Part shown: positions 25,064-33,159 of the stretch, one piece after another
How the letters are laid out: each line of letters opens with the position of its first letter
Numbering within the stretch: the first letter of the stretch is position 1
DNA from: an uncultured Eubacteriales bacterium
Lineage (GTDB): Bacteria > Bacillota > Clostridia > Oscillospirales > CAG-272
Direction: 5' to 3'
NCBI GenBank assembly: GCA_934433485.1
Contig: CAKRZR010000001.1
Coordinates: forward strand, 1-64,000
DNA: 64,000 nt
Program-made: the position numbers and the translations under genes
Notes under the pieces: model-generated
What the model was told of the DNA's origin: nothing
Seen by the model: only the letters and a program-made list of their open reading frames with translations
Databases searched by the model: none

Positions 25064-26703
25064 ACCGTTTCCTCCCGATAGCCGTTTGCCGTGCAGAGTG
25101 CTTCCGTGTCCGCGACGGTGACGGCGTTGTCGTAATATCCGCGCGTGATCCGGCTGACCGCAGTCGTGTACAGGTGATTTTCAGCGAAAAAACGATGCGG
25201 TGCTGCGATGGAGGTGATCTCTCCCCGGAAGAAAAAGGCACAGCGGTCTGCGATGGCGGCGGCAAACTCCACATCGTGGGTCACGCAGACGATGGTCAGA
25301 CCACCGTCCCGCAGCGCGCGCAGCCGTTGTCCGAATCTGGCACAGGCGGCGGGATCCAGTCCGCGGGTCGGCTCATCCAGTAAGAGCAGGCGCGGCCCCG
25401 ACGCAAGCACCTTCGTTAAGGCAAGCATCTGCCGCTGTCCGCCGGAGAGATCGTACGGATGGTTGCCGCGAACGGCAGCAAGCGATTCCGGCACCGTTTC
25501 CCCTACATCGGATAGCTCCCGCTCGACGGTATTGCAGGCGAACAGCGTAGTCACATCCTGTGGGAGATACGCGAGACAGTTTCGGAACATGCTATCGCCG
25601 GTGTAGTCGCGCAGCCGTTTGCCAAACACGCGTATTTCGCCGCTGTACGGTTTTTGCCAGCCGGACGCGACCGACAGCATGGTGGATTTGCCGCTGCCGT
25701 TGCCGCCGAGAACGCAGAAGATCTCACCCGTGTACACGGTAAACGACAGTCCGCGCAGCACGTCCGGCATGGTTCTTCCATAGCGGAACCAGACATCACG
25801 GAACGACAGCACCGGCTCCGCTGTTTGACTGGGCATCTCCGGTTCCGGCAGCATCCGGATATCGTTTGCAAAATGCGCGCGCAGATACGCTTTTCCATCC
25901 CGGATCGTGATAGGGCAGGGCGCTGGATATGCGGCAAACAGCCGGACGGCGGCAGGCATTCCGGCGAGAAAATCAGGATGATGGCGCAGTTTGTCAAGCA
26001 CCGCGGGTACAGTGTCGTACGCGAGCAGTCTGCCGTGTGACAGACAGGCGAGAAAATCCGCGCAGGGCAGGGCGTTTTCCAGATGGTGCTCCACTAAGAG
26101 AACGGTCACGGAATACTCTCTGTGCAGCCTTTCGACAACGGACAGAAATTCCACAGCGGCGATCGGATCGAGCTGCGCGGTCGGTTCGTCGAGTAGGAGC
26201 ACATCCGGATCCATTGTCATGACGGCGGCAAGGGACAAAAGCTGTTTCTGTCCGCCGGACAGCGACGCGGTATCTCTGTCGAACCAGTCCTCAATCCCGA
26301 ATAAGCACGCTGTCTCCGCGACTCTGCGCCGGATCGTGTCCTGCGCCAGACCGAGATTCTCCAGTCCGAACGCCAGCTCGTGGTACACGCGATCGGTGAC
26401 GATCTGTTCCTCCGGCTGCTGCCCGACATACCCGATCCGGCACGCGCTGTCCCGGTCCGATAGCTCCGCAAGTGGTCTGCCGTCGATGAGAATGGTGCCG
26501 GAACGCTCGCCAAGGGGTGCGATCTCCCGTTTGAGTTGGCGCAGGAGCGTGGATTTTCCGCTGCCGCTTTCTCCACAGAATACAACAAACGCGCCATCGG
26601 GGATCGTCATGGAAACGTCACACAGTACCAGCTGTGGCGTGGCTGCATTTTCCTCTGCTGGCGGATAGGAAAAGCTCAGATTGCGGATTGTAAGCGACGC
26701 CAA
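25060..26703 (-). CDS. ECF transporter ATPase, fused EcfA-EcfA' (two ABC domains)
   Basis: 547 residues from a TTG start at 26703 (LASLTIRNLSFSYPP), chosen because GGGAGG lies at the right distance and homology begins there. The open frame upstream of it is shadow. The first ABC domain has Walker A GESGSGKST, signature LSGGQKQLLSLA and VLLLDEPTAQLD. The second has GGNGSGKST, LSGGQRQMLALT and LLLLDEPTRGLD. Both look catalytically complete. Fused energy-coupling ATPases replace separate EcfA1/EcfA2 in some Firmicutes. It overlaps the EcfT gene by 28 nt. Confidence 0.93.
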   Translation of the reverse strand: MASLTIRNLSFSYPPAEENAATPQLVLCDVSMTIPDGAFVVFCGESGSGKSTLLRQLKREIAPLGERSGTILIDGRPLAELSDRDSACRIGYVGQQPEEQIVTDRVYHELAFGLENLGLAQDTIRRRVAETACLFGIEDWFDRDTASLSGGQKQLLSLAAVMTMDPDVLLLDEPTAQLDPIAAVEFLSVVERLHREYSVTVLLVEHHLENALPCADFLACLSHGRLLAYDTVPAVLDKLRHHPDFLAGMPAAVRLFAAYPAPCPITIRDGKAYLRAHFANDIRMLPEPEMPSQTAEPVLSFRDVWFRYGRTMPDVLRGLSFTVYTGEIFCVLGGNGSGKSTMLSVASGWQKPYSGEIRVFGKRLRDYTGDSMFRNCLAYLPQDVTTLFACNTVERELSDVGETVPESLAAVRGNHPYDLSGGQRQMLALTKVLASGPRLLLLDEPTRGLDPAACARFGQRLRALRDGGLTIVCVTHDVEFAAAIADRCAFFFRGEITSIAAPHRFFAENHLYTTAVSRITRGYYDNAVTVADTEALCTANGYREETV

Positions 26704-27557
26704 TGGATCACCTCCCAGAGCCGGAGTATGCCCGGCAGAAAACATAGCAGTGCATAAGCAAGATACGACAGCACGCGTCCGGCAGACCATGCGGGTGCGA
26801 CGATTGTCGGATACCAGCGAAATCCGATCCAGCCGCGAAGCATTCCGTAAATCGGCACGGCAGACAGCGCAGCGATACAGACGAGGAGGCACATATCGCA
26901 TGCCCGGAACCGATAGAGTGTGTAGCTCGTGCGCCGTCTCACGCCATAACCGCGTGCAGCCATACTGTCGGCGGTGACGATACCGTTCTCCAGCGACCAG
27001 TCCACGAGGACGGAGAACACGCGCGCCGCGGAACGGATCGACTCCACCATGCCGCCCTCGCGCACCTTGCCGATCGATTTCTGCGCCAGATGGATTGTGC
27101 GCGCTTTTTCCTGCAAGCGTGGAATGAACCGGAGTGTCATGGAGAAAAACAGCGCGATCCGTGGAGAAAATGCGCCAAACAGCGCGTGGATGCGATCGGC
27201 GGTCATATAGCGCGTAAACAGACGGGATAGAGTGAGCAGTGCGGCGATCATCGTGCCGGAAACCGCTCCGTAGACGATGGATTCCAGCGTTACGGGACGA
27301 TCGTTGATGAGAAACAGTACACTGGCGCCGTTGCGGACGAAAAGCGGATTGCCAAGCGTACAGAAAAGGACTGTCACGAGAAGAAAGCGGAAGAAGCGAC
27401 GATCCGGCACGGCGGAAAAAGCAAAACCGGAGACAAGCGCGCCGCCGAGTGCCAGGGCGATGACAACCGGATCCACGCAGAAGAGCACCACGGCGCCGGT
27501 CAGACAGAAATAGAGAAAAACGACTGACGGATGAAATCGCGTGAGAAATCCGCTCAT
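26676..27557 (-). CDS. ECF transporter transmembrane T component (EcfT)
   Basis: 293 residues. An N-terminal HPSVVFLYFCLTGAVVLF helix and further TM segments are followed by a cytoplasmic coupling domain and the ARG motif, SMAARGYGVRRRTSY (about 192-206), which docks on the ATPase. FSPRIALFFSMTLRFIPRL (about 129-147) is also EcfT-typical. It couples ATP hydrolysis to toppling of the S component. Its start overlaps the preceding gene stop by 4 nt. Confidence 0.93.
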   Translation of the reverse strand: MSGFLTRFHPSVVFLYFCLTGAVVLFCVDPVVIALALGGALVSGFAFSAVPDRRFFRFLLVTVLFCTLGNPLFVRNGASVLFLINDRPVTLESIVYGAVSGTMIAALLTLSRLFTRYMTADRIHALFGAFSPRIALFFSMTLRFIPRLQEKARTIHLAQKSIGKVREGGMVESIRSAARVFSVLVDWSLENGIVTADSMAARGYGVRRRTSYTLYRFRACDMCLLVCIAALSAVPIYGMLRGWIGFRWYPTIVAPAWSAGRVLSYLAYALLCFLPGILRLWEVIHWRRLQSAI

Positions 27558-29236
27558 TGCGCGCCTCCGTCATAGACCGCCAAATCCCGCCCCAGGTCGC
27601 ATGTGTACAGCCATTCGATATTGTCGCCGTCCGAGAGGGAATACGCGCCGCAGCCGACATCCGGGGACACGCCGTTCACGCGATACATCCAGCCGGACAG
27701 ATCGCCGTACGCAAGCTCATACAGGTACCCGATCCCGGCGACATACGTGTAGCTGTCGCTCCCGCGTACGTCGATGACGATCCGGTGCACCTGCGCCGCG
27801 CGGAGAAGGACATCGTATACGCTCTCGTCTGCCGCGATTGGAACCGTTTCCGGCGCAAGCAGCACGCCATCCGCGGGAATGTAGTCCGCCTGCCCTGCCA
27901 CTAGATCGCACCGGATCGATATCGTGACTGTTCCGACAGGCGATTCCACGTCGTAGGAGCCGCTATAATACTGCGCGGCAGGTGTGATCCGGACGCACCA
28001 GACGAGAGCGACCAGCACCGCCGCGCAGCCGAGAGGGAAGAGATAGTTTTCGATCCGCTTTTTACCGCGGCTTTTCTGGATCACGAGCACCACGGCGCAT
28101 CCGACCAGGATCCCGGCGCACAGCAATGGACGAGCCGGCACGCGGTTTTGCTTTTCCGCACCGGCCACATCCATGGCGGATTTTGTGTCCGAAACGGCTG
28201 TAGTGACAGATTCCACAGAGGTTTCCGTCTCCACGATGGCGTCCGTTTCTGTTTCTGCTTCTCCCTCTGCGGACTTCGGTGTATATGGCGGCAGTGCGGC
28301 GTCCCCAAAGACATACAACGGTCCATAGCCGTTCTGCACGCGCCACAGTGCCGTCATCGCGCAAAACGCCTGTACCGTCGCCATACTGTTTTTTTCTTCC
28401 GCGAGGGTGTGCGAGTATCCGCCGTCCGCGGTGCGAAACGCTTCGAGACCGGGCAGCACGGTGAAAAAGCGTGCGTCTGTGGTGGGATCGATCCCGCATG
28501 CCGCAAGCGCGACGAGCACCTGCGCCCCGCTTTCCGCGTTCACGGTTCCATAGCTCGCGAATTGCCCGTCATCTGTCATTTTTCCGGCAAGCCAGTCTAT
28601 GGCGGCGTCCACGGCTGCGGCAACGGTATCGGTGTCTCTGTCCGGTGCCAGTGCCGTCACTGCCATCGCGGTCACGTCCACATCGCCGGTGTCGCCCGTC
28701 ACGGAAAAGCTGCCGTCCGTATGCTGTCTGGCGAGCAGCGCGTCCACGACGGATTCTGTTGTATGCGCCGTGGAGGATATGCCGTTATGCAAAAGATGGA
28801 GACCGAACACCTCGCTCATGATGCCAAGCGCGCCAATGCAGGTATCCGCGGTTTCAGTGACAAACGGATCTTCCGTGCGTTCGCAGGCGATATAGGCGAG
28901 TGCGATCCGCTCCTTGACGACGGGATTTACGAGGGATTCCGCGTTCTGTGCGAGATAGCGGTCCAGGGATGCGAGATACCGGGTGCAGTCCAATCCGCTG
29001 TAGCGGCTGCACAATGCGATCGCCAGAAAATCCGTGCTCTCACCGGCGCCGTCGGCGATGTATCCGTCAAGAAACGTCTGCGGATCTGTCACTCCATAGG
29101 ATGCAAGAATACCGCCGATGTCCGGGGCATCGACGGTATCTTGCAATTGTGCACCAAAAACACATGTGGGCAAAACAACACACGTGTACAGGCAGAGGAA
29201 CAGGGAAAAAACGATGAAAAATCGCTTAGTTTTCAT
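27554..29236 (-). CDS. Intrinsic-factor-like surface protein: alpha/alpha toroid plus DUF4430, with two central TM helices
   Basis: 560 residues. A signal or anchor segment (about 5-28) is followed by an alpha/alpha-toroid of prenyltransferase/cobalamin-binding type (about 45-320) with repeats such as LLARQHTDGSFSV and TDDGQFASYGTVN and FRTADGGYSHT. A Thr/Glu-rich stretch (about 330-375) leads to two TM helices (about 385-402 and 410-430). A C-terminal DUF4430 domain (about 435-555) has LSGWMYRVNGVSPDVGCGAY. Toroid plus DUF4430 is the domain plan of animal intrinsic factor and transcobalamin. With the B12 riboswitch and ECF genes this suggests extracellular cobalamin capture (inference). Confidence 0.85.
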   Translation of the reverse strand: MKTKRFFIVFSLFLCLYTCVVLPTCVFGAQLQDTVDAPDIGGILASYGVTDPQTFLDGYIADGAGESTDFLAIALCSRYSGLDCTRYLASLDRYLAQNAESLVNPVVKERIALAYIACERTEDPFVTETADTCIGALGIMSEVFGLHLLHNGISSTAHTTESVVDALLARQHTDGSFSVTGDTGDVDVTAMAVTALAPDRDTDTVAAAVDAAIDWLAGKMTDDGQFASYGTVNAESGAQVLVALAACGIDPTTDARFFTVLPGLEAFRTADGGYSHTLAEEKNSMATVQAFCAMTALWRVQNGYGPLYVFGDAALPPYTPKSAEGEAETETDAIVETETSVESVTTAVSDTKSAMDVAGAEKQNRVPARPLLCAGILVGCAVVLVIQKSRGKKRIENYLFPLGCAAVLVALVWCVRITPAAQYYSGSYDVESPVGTVTISIRCDLVAGQADYIPADGVLLAPETVPIAADESVYDVLLRAAQVHRIVIDVRGSDSYTYVAGIGYLYELAYGDLSGWMYRVNGVSPDVGCGAYSLSDGDNIEWLYTCDLGRDLAVYDGGAQ

Positions 29237-30026
29237 TGGATTGCTTGCGGCGTGCGGTCACATAGGCGGCGCCGAGCGTCACAAAAGCACCGGCTAAGCA
29301 CCATACGCCGGAATCGGAGGTCTGCGGCGCGGTTTCTCCGACGGAAACGAGGCACACCGGCGGCACGAGCGTCTGGCTGTCGGAATGCGCACTGACGGTA
29401 TATACACCAGCGGCAGAGAAGGGAATCACGGCAACGCCGTTTGTGTCTGTGAAGATTCCGGTGCCGTTGCCATTGATGAGGATTTCCGCGTTTGCCACCG
29501 GAGAGGTGATCGGCGCGTAGTTTTCATCAAATCCGGCAGCGGACAGTGTGAGCATTACCGATCCGCCGACAATGGCGTCCGTGACCTGCTGCGCGTCGAA
29601 GTAACAGTAGGTATCGGAAAACGCGCTGGTATCGGTGTAGACAAACGCGGCAACGTAGGAGCCGTCGGATACGGGATCGGCAAGACTCATTGCGCCGGCG
29701 TTGTTGACGTAGTAGCCATAGCTTCCGCCGTTTTCCACACCCCACAGCTTGGTCAGGGACAGACCCCAATCGCTCTGTGCGGAACCATAGCCGGTGGAAC
29801 CATCGGTGTAGTAGGTGTCATGTGCTGCATACAGCACGTCGTTGACGGTCAGCGCGCCGTCGCCGTCGATATCGGTCACGGTAACGGGTTTGTACGGCAG
29901 AACGAGATTGCCTTTATCGTCCGCGATGGAGACGTATACGGTTTCGCTGTCCGCTGCGTTGGCGGGAATCGCTGCCATGCCGAGAAGCATAGCGGCGCAG
30001 AGTACGGTGAGAATGGTCTTTTTCAT
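29226..30026 (-). CDS. Secreted, probably sortase-anchored protein of the B12 operon
   Basis: 266 residues. A signal peptide ends at AAIPANA (about residue 24). Residues about 45-135 include DIDGDGALTVNDVLYAAHDT, a dockerin/EF-hand-like loop, and GGSYGYYVNNAGAMSLAD, which resembles the DUF4430 GWxYxVNG block. An Ig-like domain follows (about 145-230). The C terminus APQTSDSGVW, hydrophobic helix and RRKQ tail look like a non-canonical cell-wall sorting signal (xPxTxD class). It overlaps the next gene by 11 nt and follows the small HNH_repeat gene by 6 nt, with AAGGAG. It is probably a cobalamin-relay or binding surface protein (inference). Confidence 0.75.
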   Translation of the reverse strand: MKKTILTVLCAAMLLGMAAIPANAADSETVYVSIADDKGNLVLPYKPVTVTDIDGDGALTVNDVLYAAHDTYYTDGSTGYGSAQSDWGLSLTKLWGVENGGSYGYYVNNAGAMSLADPVSDGSYVAAFVYTDTSAFSDTYCYFDAQQVTDAIVGGSVMLTLSAAGFDENYAPITSPVANAEILINGNGTGIFTDTNGVAVIPFSAAGVYTVSAHSDSQTLVPPVCLVSVGETAPQTSDSGVWCLAGAFVTLGAAYVTARRKQSNEN

Positions 30027-30032
30027 GGTGTA

Positions 30033-30344
30033 TTACTCCTTTTGGTTGTTGTGCTCGATGGTTGAGGAACGCGTGGGATCGCTCTCCTTTTCCCGCAGAC
30101 GCCGGTTCCGTTTGGCGCGGATCCGCTTTTCTCTGTTGCGCGCGAGGCGGTCGTCATTCCGCGGCGGCTTGATCCCGGCAGCCTCCAGTGCGCGCGGCCA
30201 CGGACCGAGGAATGCTTTGATGGCGCATACCTCCGCGTCGGAAAAGTCCGATCGGCGTGGGTAACGATTCTCTCCGGCGGCACAAAGTGCGACATATTTG
30301 CCGTGAAGCAGTGCCAAAACGGATTCTCTCGTGTGCTTTTCCAT
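30033..30344 (-). CDS. Small basic protein with HNH_repeat-like helical motif
   Basis: 103 residues from ATG 30344 with AAAGGAG upstream. The block RYPRRSDFSDAEVCAIKAFL followed by GPWPRALEAAG (about 28-58) matches the homing-endonuclease-associated repeat pattern (PTRxDF...FGSWxxALEAAGL). The C-terminal half is highly basic (RNREKRIRAKRNRRLREKE). There is no nuclease domain. It is the first gene after the B12 riboswitch and its leader terminator. It may bind DNA or RNA; its role in a vitamin operon is unknown. Confidence 0.7.
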   Translation of the reverse strand: MEKHTRESVLALLHGKYVALCAAGENRYPRRSDFSDAEVCAIKAFLGPWPRALEAAGIKPPRNDDRLARNREKRIRAKRNRRLREKESDPTRSSTIEHNNQKE

Positions 30345-30388
30345 AGAGGAACACTCCTTTGCGGCGGTTTTGCGGATGGAGAACAAAC

Positions 30389-30418
30389 AAAAAACGCGTC
30401 TCTGCAAAAAGAACGCGC
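30389..30418 (-). terminator. Riboswitch expression-platform terminator
   Basis: On the minus strand CGCGTTCT pairs with AGAGACGCG (one bulge), loop TTTTGC, followed by TTTTTTG. It lies between the cobalamin aptamer and the first gene, as expected for transcription attenuation. Confidence 0.7.
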
Positions 30419-30535
30419 GCAACCAAAGCCCCTATTTGGAAGAAAAAGTGTAGCAAAACAACACTCCCGCTCCAAACGGAGAGCAAACGGCTGCATTCTT
30501 CTTGTCCAAAAATGTAGATTCCGAAAAAATACGCG

Positions 30536-30665
30536 CTGCGGCAGGTATTCCGACTTGGGAAACGAGACCGTTTCGATTACGGTAATGACGGTTGCGACGG
30601 ATTTTCACCGAACTTCCCCCTGATCCCGCGATGGCAGGAACCGCAGTACGCTATTGGATTTTCAA
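30536..30665 (-). promoter_or_regulatory. Cobalamin riboswitch
   Basis: On the minus strand the conserved blocks occur in order: GGTTCC near the 5' end, GGATCAGGGGGAA, CGGTGAAAATCCGTCGCAA, and the B12 box AAGTCGGAATACCTGCCGC (30556-30538). Order and spacing match the B12 element. It starts immediately downstream of the promoter. A leader terminator lies about 120 nt further on. It would switch off the surface protein/ECF operon when cobalamin is plentiful. Confidence 0.9.
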
Positions 30666-30667
30666 AC

Positions 30668-30696
30668 AGTATAGCACAAAAAACGCGTGTTGTCAA
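30668..30696 (-). promoter_or_regulatory. Promoter of the B12-uptake operon
   Basis: On the minus strand TTGACA (30696-30691), 17-bp spacer, TATACT (30673-30668), directly before the riboswitch. Confidence 0.85.
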
Positions 30697-30749
30697 GGGG
30701 ATGTATGCACGAAAAACGGTAGTATTGCCGGAATATCAGTACCGTATTC

Positions 30750-31241
30750 CTACAGTCGCAGCGCGGCGATTACCTCGTCACCGTCTTTATCCCCTGTCTC
30801 CTGGAAACCGAACGAAGCATACAGTGCTTTTGCGACTGCGTTGTCCGGTTCGTACGACAGATAGCAATACTCCGCCTTTCCGCATGGCGCAGAGCGGATG
30901 AAGTCCAATGCCTGTGCGACCGCCTGTCTGCCGTAGCCTTTGTGTTGATGCCGCTTGTCGATCATCAGCCGCCATAGGGAATAGTTGTCTTGCGCGATCT
31001 GTGGCGCGTCTGTCCAGCTTTCGTCCACGTCGTAGCCGATCATGAGAAATCCGACCGGCATATCTCCGGCATAGATTCCGAAAGGAAACGCGTGACCGCC
31101 GACGGATAGGGCGAGATATGCTTCCACGATGCTTTCCGTATTGGTCGCGACAAAGGCTTTCTGGGTGTCGTCCACCTCTAAAGCAAGGATCTTCCAGACA
31201 TTCGCGGTGCAGATCCGTTCCAGATGTACAGTATTTTCCAT
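30750..31241 (-). CDS. GNAT acetyltransferase, spermidine acetyltransferase-like (BltD type)
   Basis: 163 residues from ATG 31241. The acetyl-CoA loop is HQHKGYGRQAVAQ (about 99-111), preceded by LWRLMIDKRH. The C-terminal LSYEPDNAVAKALYASFGFQ is typical of the PaiA/BltD-like group that acetylates polyamines. FPFGIYAGDMPVGFLMIGYD is the matching beta-strand pair. The substrate is inferred. It starts 2 nt after the serine dehydratase stop (TGA-t-ATG arrangement) without a clear ribosome binding site, so coupling to that gene is likely. Confidence 0.85.
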   Translation of the reverse strand: MENTVHLERICTANVWKILALEVDDTQKAFVATNTESIVEAYLALSVGGHAFPFGIYAGDMPVGFLMIGYDVDESWTDAPQIAQDNYSLWRLMIDKRHQHKGYGRQAVAQALDFIRSAPCGKAEYCYLSYEPDNAVAKALYASFGFQETGDKDGDEVIAALRL

Positions 31242-31242
31242 A

Positions 31243-32445
31243 TCACAGCGCCAGCTTGGCAAGACCGCCTGCGGAGGTTTCCCGGTACCGCGCGTTGATG
31301 TCCCGTCCGGTTTCGTACATCGTTTTTACCACCATGTCGAACGAGATCTTCCGCGTTTCCGATAGAAAATTCGACAGGCTCAGCGCATTGATGGCACGCA
31401 TGGCGGCTACGGCGTTTCGCTCGATGCACGGGATCTGCACCAGACCGCAGATCGGGTCGCAGGTCAAACCGAGATGGTGCTCCAAGGCGACCTCCGCGGC
31501 GTATTCGATCTGGTCGATGGACATTTCATGCAGCTCACACAGAGCCGCTGCCGCCATGGAGCAGGCCGTGCCGACCTCCGCCTGACAGCCACACGCCGCG
31601 CCGGAGATGGACGCGTTTTCCTTCACCAAATTGCCGATTAGTCCGCCTACCGCCAACGCATCGAGAATCTTGTCGTTCGTGAAGCCCTTTTGTTCTCTGA
31701 AATATCGGAGCACCGACGGTACGACGCTGCACGCGCCGCAGGTTGGAGCCGTCACGATCACGCCGCCGTCCGCGTTCTGCTCGCTTGCTGCGAAAGCGTA
31801 CGCGCACACGATGCGGTTTTCACGGGTATTTGGAGATTCGTCAATGTGCCGCTGGTTGTAGAGATACTGCGCCTTCCGCTCTACGCCCAGTCCGCCGGGC
31901 AGGGTACCGCGCTTTTGGAGTCCCACATCGATCGCCTCGTTCATCACAAGCCAGATTTTTTCAAGAAACGGCTTGAACTCCGCATCCTCGTGCTCGTAGA
32001 CATACGTGGACAGACGCATGTTGCGATCCTTACAGTATTCCGCGATTTCCGTGAAATGGTTCTCGTTGTAGATCTCCGGCGCGTCCAATTCCGGGACCCC
32101 TTCGATACGGATCTCTCCGCCGCCGACGGACAACACACGGATCCGCTCGATCTCCCATCCCTCCGCCGTATACGCACATAAGTCCATGGTATTTTCGTGT
32201 GGCAAGGGAAAATCCGGTTCCGGGTCCCATAAGATCTCACATTTGCGCGGTGCGAAGGTGTCGAGGATCACCGTATCCGTACAGTGACCGCGACCGGTTT
32301 TGGCAAGCGAACCGTATAAAGTCACGATAAAATGATCGGCATCCGGGTGCTTGTCGGCGAAATACGCGGCAGCCTTCTGTGGTCCCATGGTGTGCGAGCT
32401 GGACGGACCATGCCCGATTTTGTATAGTTCTCTGATGGATTTCAT
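31243..32445 (-). CDS. sdaA: L-serine dehydratase, iron-sulfur dependent, single chain
   Basis: 400 residues from ATG 32445 with AGAGGA upstream. It converts L-serine to pyruvate and ammonia using a [4Fe-4S] cluster. The N-terminal beta part contains KIGHGPSSSHTMGPQKAA (about 8-25). The C-terminal alpha part has the cluster cysteines in APTCGACSVVPSV, ISGAACGCQAEVG and LTCDPICGLVQIPCIERNA. Fusion of alpha and beta parts gives the single-chain form; length is slightly below the usual value. Such oxygen-sensitive enzymes fit an anaerobe. Confidence 0.95.
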   Translation of the reverse strand: MKSIRELYKIGHGPSSSHTMGPQKAAAYFADKHPDADHFIVTLYGSLAKTGRGHCTDTVILDTFAPRKCEILWDPEPDFPLPHENTMDLCAYTAEGWEIERIRVLSVGGGEIRIEGVPELDAPEIYNENHFTEIAEYCKDRNMRLSTYVYEHEDAEFKPFLEKIWLVMNEAIDVGLQKRGTLPGGLGVERKAQYLYNQRHIDESPNTRENRIVCAYAFAASEQNADGGVIVTAPTCGACSVVPSVLRYFREQKGFTNDKILDALAVGGLIGNLVKENASISGAACGCQAEVGTACSMAAAALCELHEMSIDQIEYAAEVALEHHLGLTCDPICGLVQIPCIERNAVAAMRAINALSLSNFLSETRKISFDMVVKTMYETGRDINARYRETSAGGLAKLAL

Positions 32446-32460
32446 GCTTTTTCCTCTGCA

Positions 32461-32504
32461 AAAAAGATACACGAGGCTATGCATAAACGGGATCCTCGTG
32501 TATC
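32461..32504 (-). terminator. Terminator after the TatD-linked radical SAM gene
   Basis: GATACACGAGG (32466-32476) pairs with CCTCGTGTATC (32494-32504), 11 bp, followed on the minus strand by TTTTT. It separates the metG-tatD group from the serine dehydratase, whose ribosome binding site lies just beyond. Confidence 0.88.
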
Positions 32505-32536
32505 GCGGTTTCTTCTATAGGTATGCGCCGCTTTTC

Positions 32537-33130
32537 TCATATGTATTCGCGCAGTCGAAATTCCGCGCCGAGATCCGCGGCGATCCGACGGCAGCGATCC
32601 ACATCGTCCGGCTGAATCGTGCCCTCCACGGCGGTCAGCACCACCTTTGGCACGTATTTGCTGATCTCACGGGCGAATTTGAGTACGCCGACATAGGTAT
32701 CCTCGCCGAATTTCGGGTGGCAGAGCTGATAATACGTGTCCGGATCGGCGGCGTTCATGCTGATGGAGACGACGTCAATGAGTCCTTTGAACATTGGGGC
32801 GGTGTCCTCTCCGGAGATGAGAGACGCGTGACCGTTTGTGTTTAGGCGGATCGGAGTGTCCGTAACCTCGTGCAGCTTTTTACATACCGCAAGCAGATCG
32901 TACAGCCGACAGGTAGGCTCGCCATAGCCGCAGAATACGATTTCCTTGTACTTGTGCAGATTCTGAGAGAGCACATCGTCGAGGATTTCGTCCAGCAGCG
33001 GTTCTCTTTCCAGTTTCAGGTTGGCAAAGAGTCCGGTGCCGTGATCCCGGATACAGAAATCGCATCGATTGGTACAGTGGTTTGTAATGTTGAGATACAA
33101 ACTGTTCTTTATGTTGTATGTGATTACCAT
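32537..33130 (-). CDS. TatD-linked radical SAM protein
   Basis: 197 residues, short for a radical SAM enzyme. The cluster motif is CTNRCDFC (CX3CX2C, about 19-26), followed by EIVFCGYGEPTCRL (about 63-76) and RLNTNGHASLI (about 94-104). Position next to tatD matches the TatD-associated radical SAM family I know of; its reaction has not been established to my knowledge. It lacks a C-terminal SPASM or auxiliary cluster domain. It is separated from tatD by 29 nt and is the last gene of that unit. Confidence 0.88.
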   Translation of the reverse strand: MVITYNIKNSLYLNITNHCTNRCDFCIRDHGTGLFANLKLEREPLLDEILDDVLSQNLHKYKEIVFCGYGEPTCRLYDLLAVCKKLHEVTDTPIRLNTNGHASLISGEDTAPMFKGLIDVVSISMNAADPDTYYQLCHPKFGEDTYVGVLKFAREISKYVPKVVLTAVEGTIQPDDVDRCRRIAADLGAEFRLREYI

Positions 33131-33159
33131 GACAAGCCTTCTTCATGAACGAATTTGAT

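Noticed and set aside
26704..27660. N-terminal extension of the fused EcfA ATPase to 866 residues
   Set aside because: It is out-of-frame shadow of EcfT; the TTG at 26703 has GGGAGG upstream and starts exactly at the ABC domain.
27554..29236. Toroid protein as a terpene cyclase or prenyltransferase
   Set aside because: The repeats are similar, but no catalytic DxDD or QW-rich pattern is seen, and the DUF4430 domain and B12 riboswitch point to ligand binding.
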